Positions 4,975 through 5,300 of a stretch of 5,300 nucleotides of DNA are shown piece by piece (the stretch's first letter is position 1; each line of letters opens with the position of its first letter). Source of the DNA: Clostridia bacterium (GTDB lineage Bacteria; Bacillota; Clostridia; Oscillospirales; CAG-272). The notes beneath the pieces were generated by a model. The model did no database searches, was not told where the DNA came from, and saw only the letters and a program-made list of their open reading frames with translations. The stretch is from NCBI GenBank assembly GCA_017456685.1, contig JAFTIV010000056.1, forward strand, positions 1-5,300. The letters run 5' to 3'. The position numbers were made by a program, and so were the translations under genes.

Positions 4975-5300
4975 TTATTTCTTGCTTTCGTAGGTCATAA
5001 GAACGCATTTTTCCTTAAGCTCAAGCATTCCTGCGAGCCTAAAGGAGCGAAGCGCCTTTTCTGTTTTTAGTCCGTGGAAGAGGACATCTCCCTCGTTTTC
5101 GTTGTTGTAGGTAGGGGCAACGACGACATTTACCTTGTCGATAACGCCCGCCTCAAGAAACGCGGTGTTTGTTACGGGTCCGCCCTCTAAGAGGATTTTT
5201 TCGATGCCGAAAAGCGATTTTAGCTTCTCGCAAAGCATAGGAATGTCAATCTTGTCCTCTCCGCAGAAGATGTAGGAAATGCCTCTTGAGCGAAGGAATG
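4975..5300 (-). CDS. RibD C-terminal / dihydrofolate-reductase-like family reductase, C-terminal part, cut by window edge
   Basis: The last 107 residues are present; the start is beyond position 5300. The open frame reaches the window edge (FLRSRGISYIFCGEDKID...), so the ATG at 5238 is internal rather than the true start. The segment ILLEGGPVTNTAFLEAG followed by IDKVNVVVAP is the characteristic nucleotide-binding and strand region of the RibD C-terminal domain. That domain reduces 5-amino-6-(5-phosphoribosylamino)uracil with NADPH in riboflavin synthesis, and also occurs in stand-alone proteins of unknown substrate that are often annotated as dihydrofolate reductase family. Without the N-terminus I cannot tell whether a deaminase domain precedes it as in bifunctional RibD. 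No other riboflavin gene is visible, and an ABC exporter follows 33 bp downstream, so a stand-alone reductase is at least as likely. It ends in TAA. Confidence 0.85.
   Translation of the reverse strand, partial: FLRSRGISYIFCGEDKIDIPMLCEKLKSLFGIEKILLEGGPVTNTAFLEAGVIDKVNVVVAPTYNNENEGDVLFHGLKTEKALRSFRLAGMLELKEKCVLMTYESKK

Noticed and set aside
1..5300. CRISPR arrays, tRNA or rRNA genes, insertion sequences, attachment sites
   Set aside because: I saw no regularly spaced direct repeats, no cloverleaf or ribosomal sequence, and no transposase or terminal inverted repeats on either strand.

Overview
The window looks like a chromosomal segment of an anaerobic Bacillota bacterium, most likely of class Clostridia. 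The evidence is an oxygen-sensitive class III ribonucleotide reductase with an NrdG2-type radical SAM activase, AGGAG-type ribosome binding sites, A+T-rich intergenic DNA with near-consensus TTGACA/TATAAT promoters, and a pair of NrdR-like boxes. The genus cannot be named from the sequence. All genes lie on the minus strand, so transcription runs from high to low coordinates.

In order of transcription: (1) 5300-4975, the C-terminal part of a RibD-C / dihydrofolate-reductase-like reductase, cut by the window edge. (2) 4941-3226, a complete ABC exporter half-transporter of 571 residues, 33 bp downstream and probably in the same operon. A strong bidirectional-looking terminator (3172-3202) closes this unit. 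(3) 3103-1709, a zinc-ribbon, single-pass membrane protein with a long, very acidic exterior domain. It has its own near-perfect promoter (3142-3170) and ribosome binding site, but its zinc ribbon carries an in-frame TAG and a Cys-to-Gly change. (4) 1639-953, the NrdG2-like activating enzyme. (5) 680-1, the N-terminal 226 codons of the anaerobic ribonucleotide reductase NrdD, continuing beyond position 1.

The most informative non-coding stretch is 681-955, between nrdG2 and nrdD. A 17-bp perfect inverted repeat at the nrdG2 stop codon is at once a plausible intrinsic terminator (six U residues follow) and two identical, oppositely oriented NrdR-like boxes whose centres are 32 bp (about three helical turns) apart. 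A consensus promoter (TTGACA-17 bp-TATAAT) lies immediately downstream. It would give nrdD a leader of about 180 nt that holds a hairpin with two competing partner arms. This suggests that nrdD is separately promoted, is repressed by NrdR when deoxynucleotide supply is adequate, and may be further controlled in its leader.

The functional core is anaerobic deoxyribonucleotide synthesis: NrdG2 would use S-adenosylmethionine and an iron-sulfur cluster to install the glycyl radical on NrdD. The ABC exporter, the reductase and the acidic surface protein have no evident link to it. No RNA genes, CRISPR arrays, insertion sequences or attachment sites were seen. I see no convincing wholly new system; the items most worth a second look are the operator/terminator composite, the nrdD leader, and the broken zinc ribbon.
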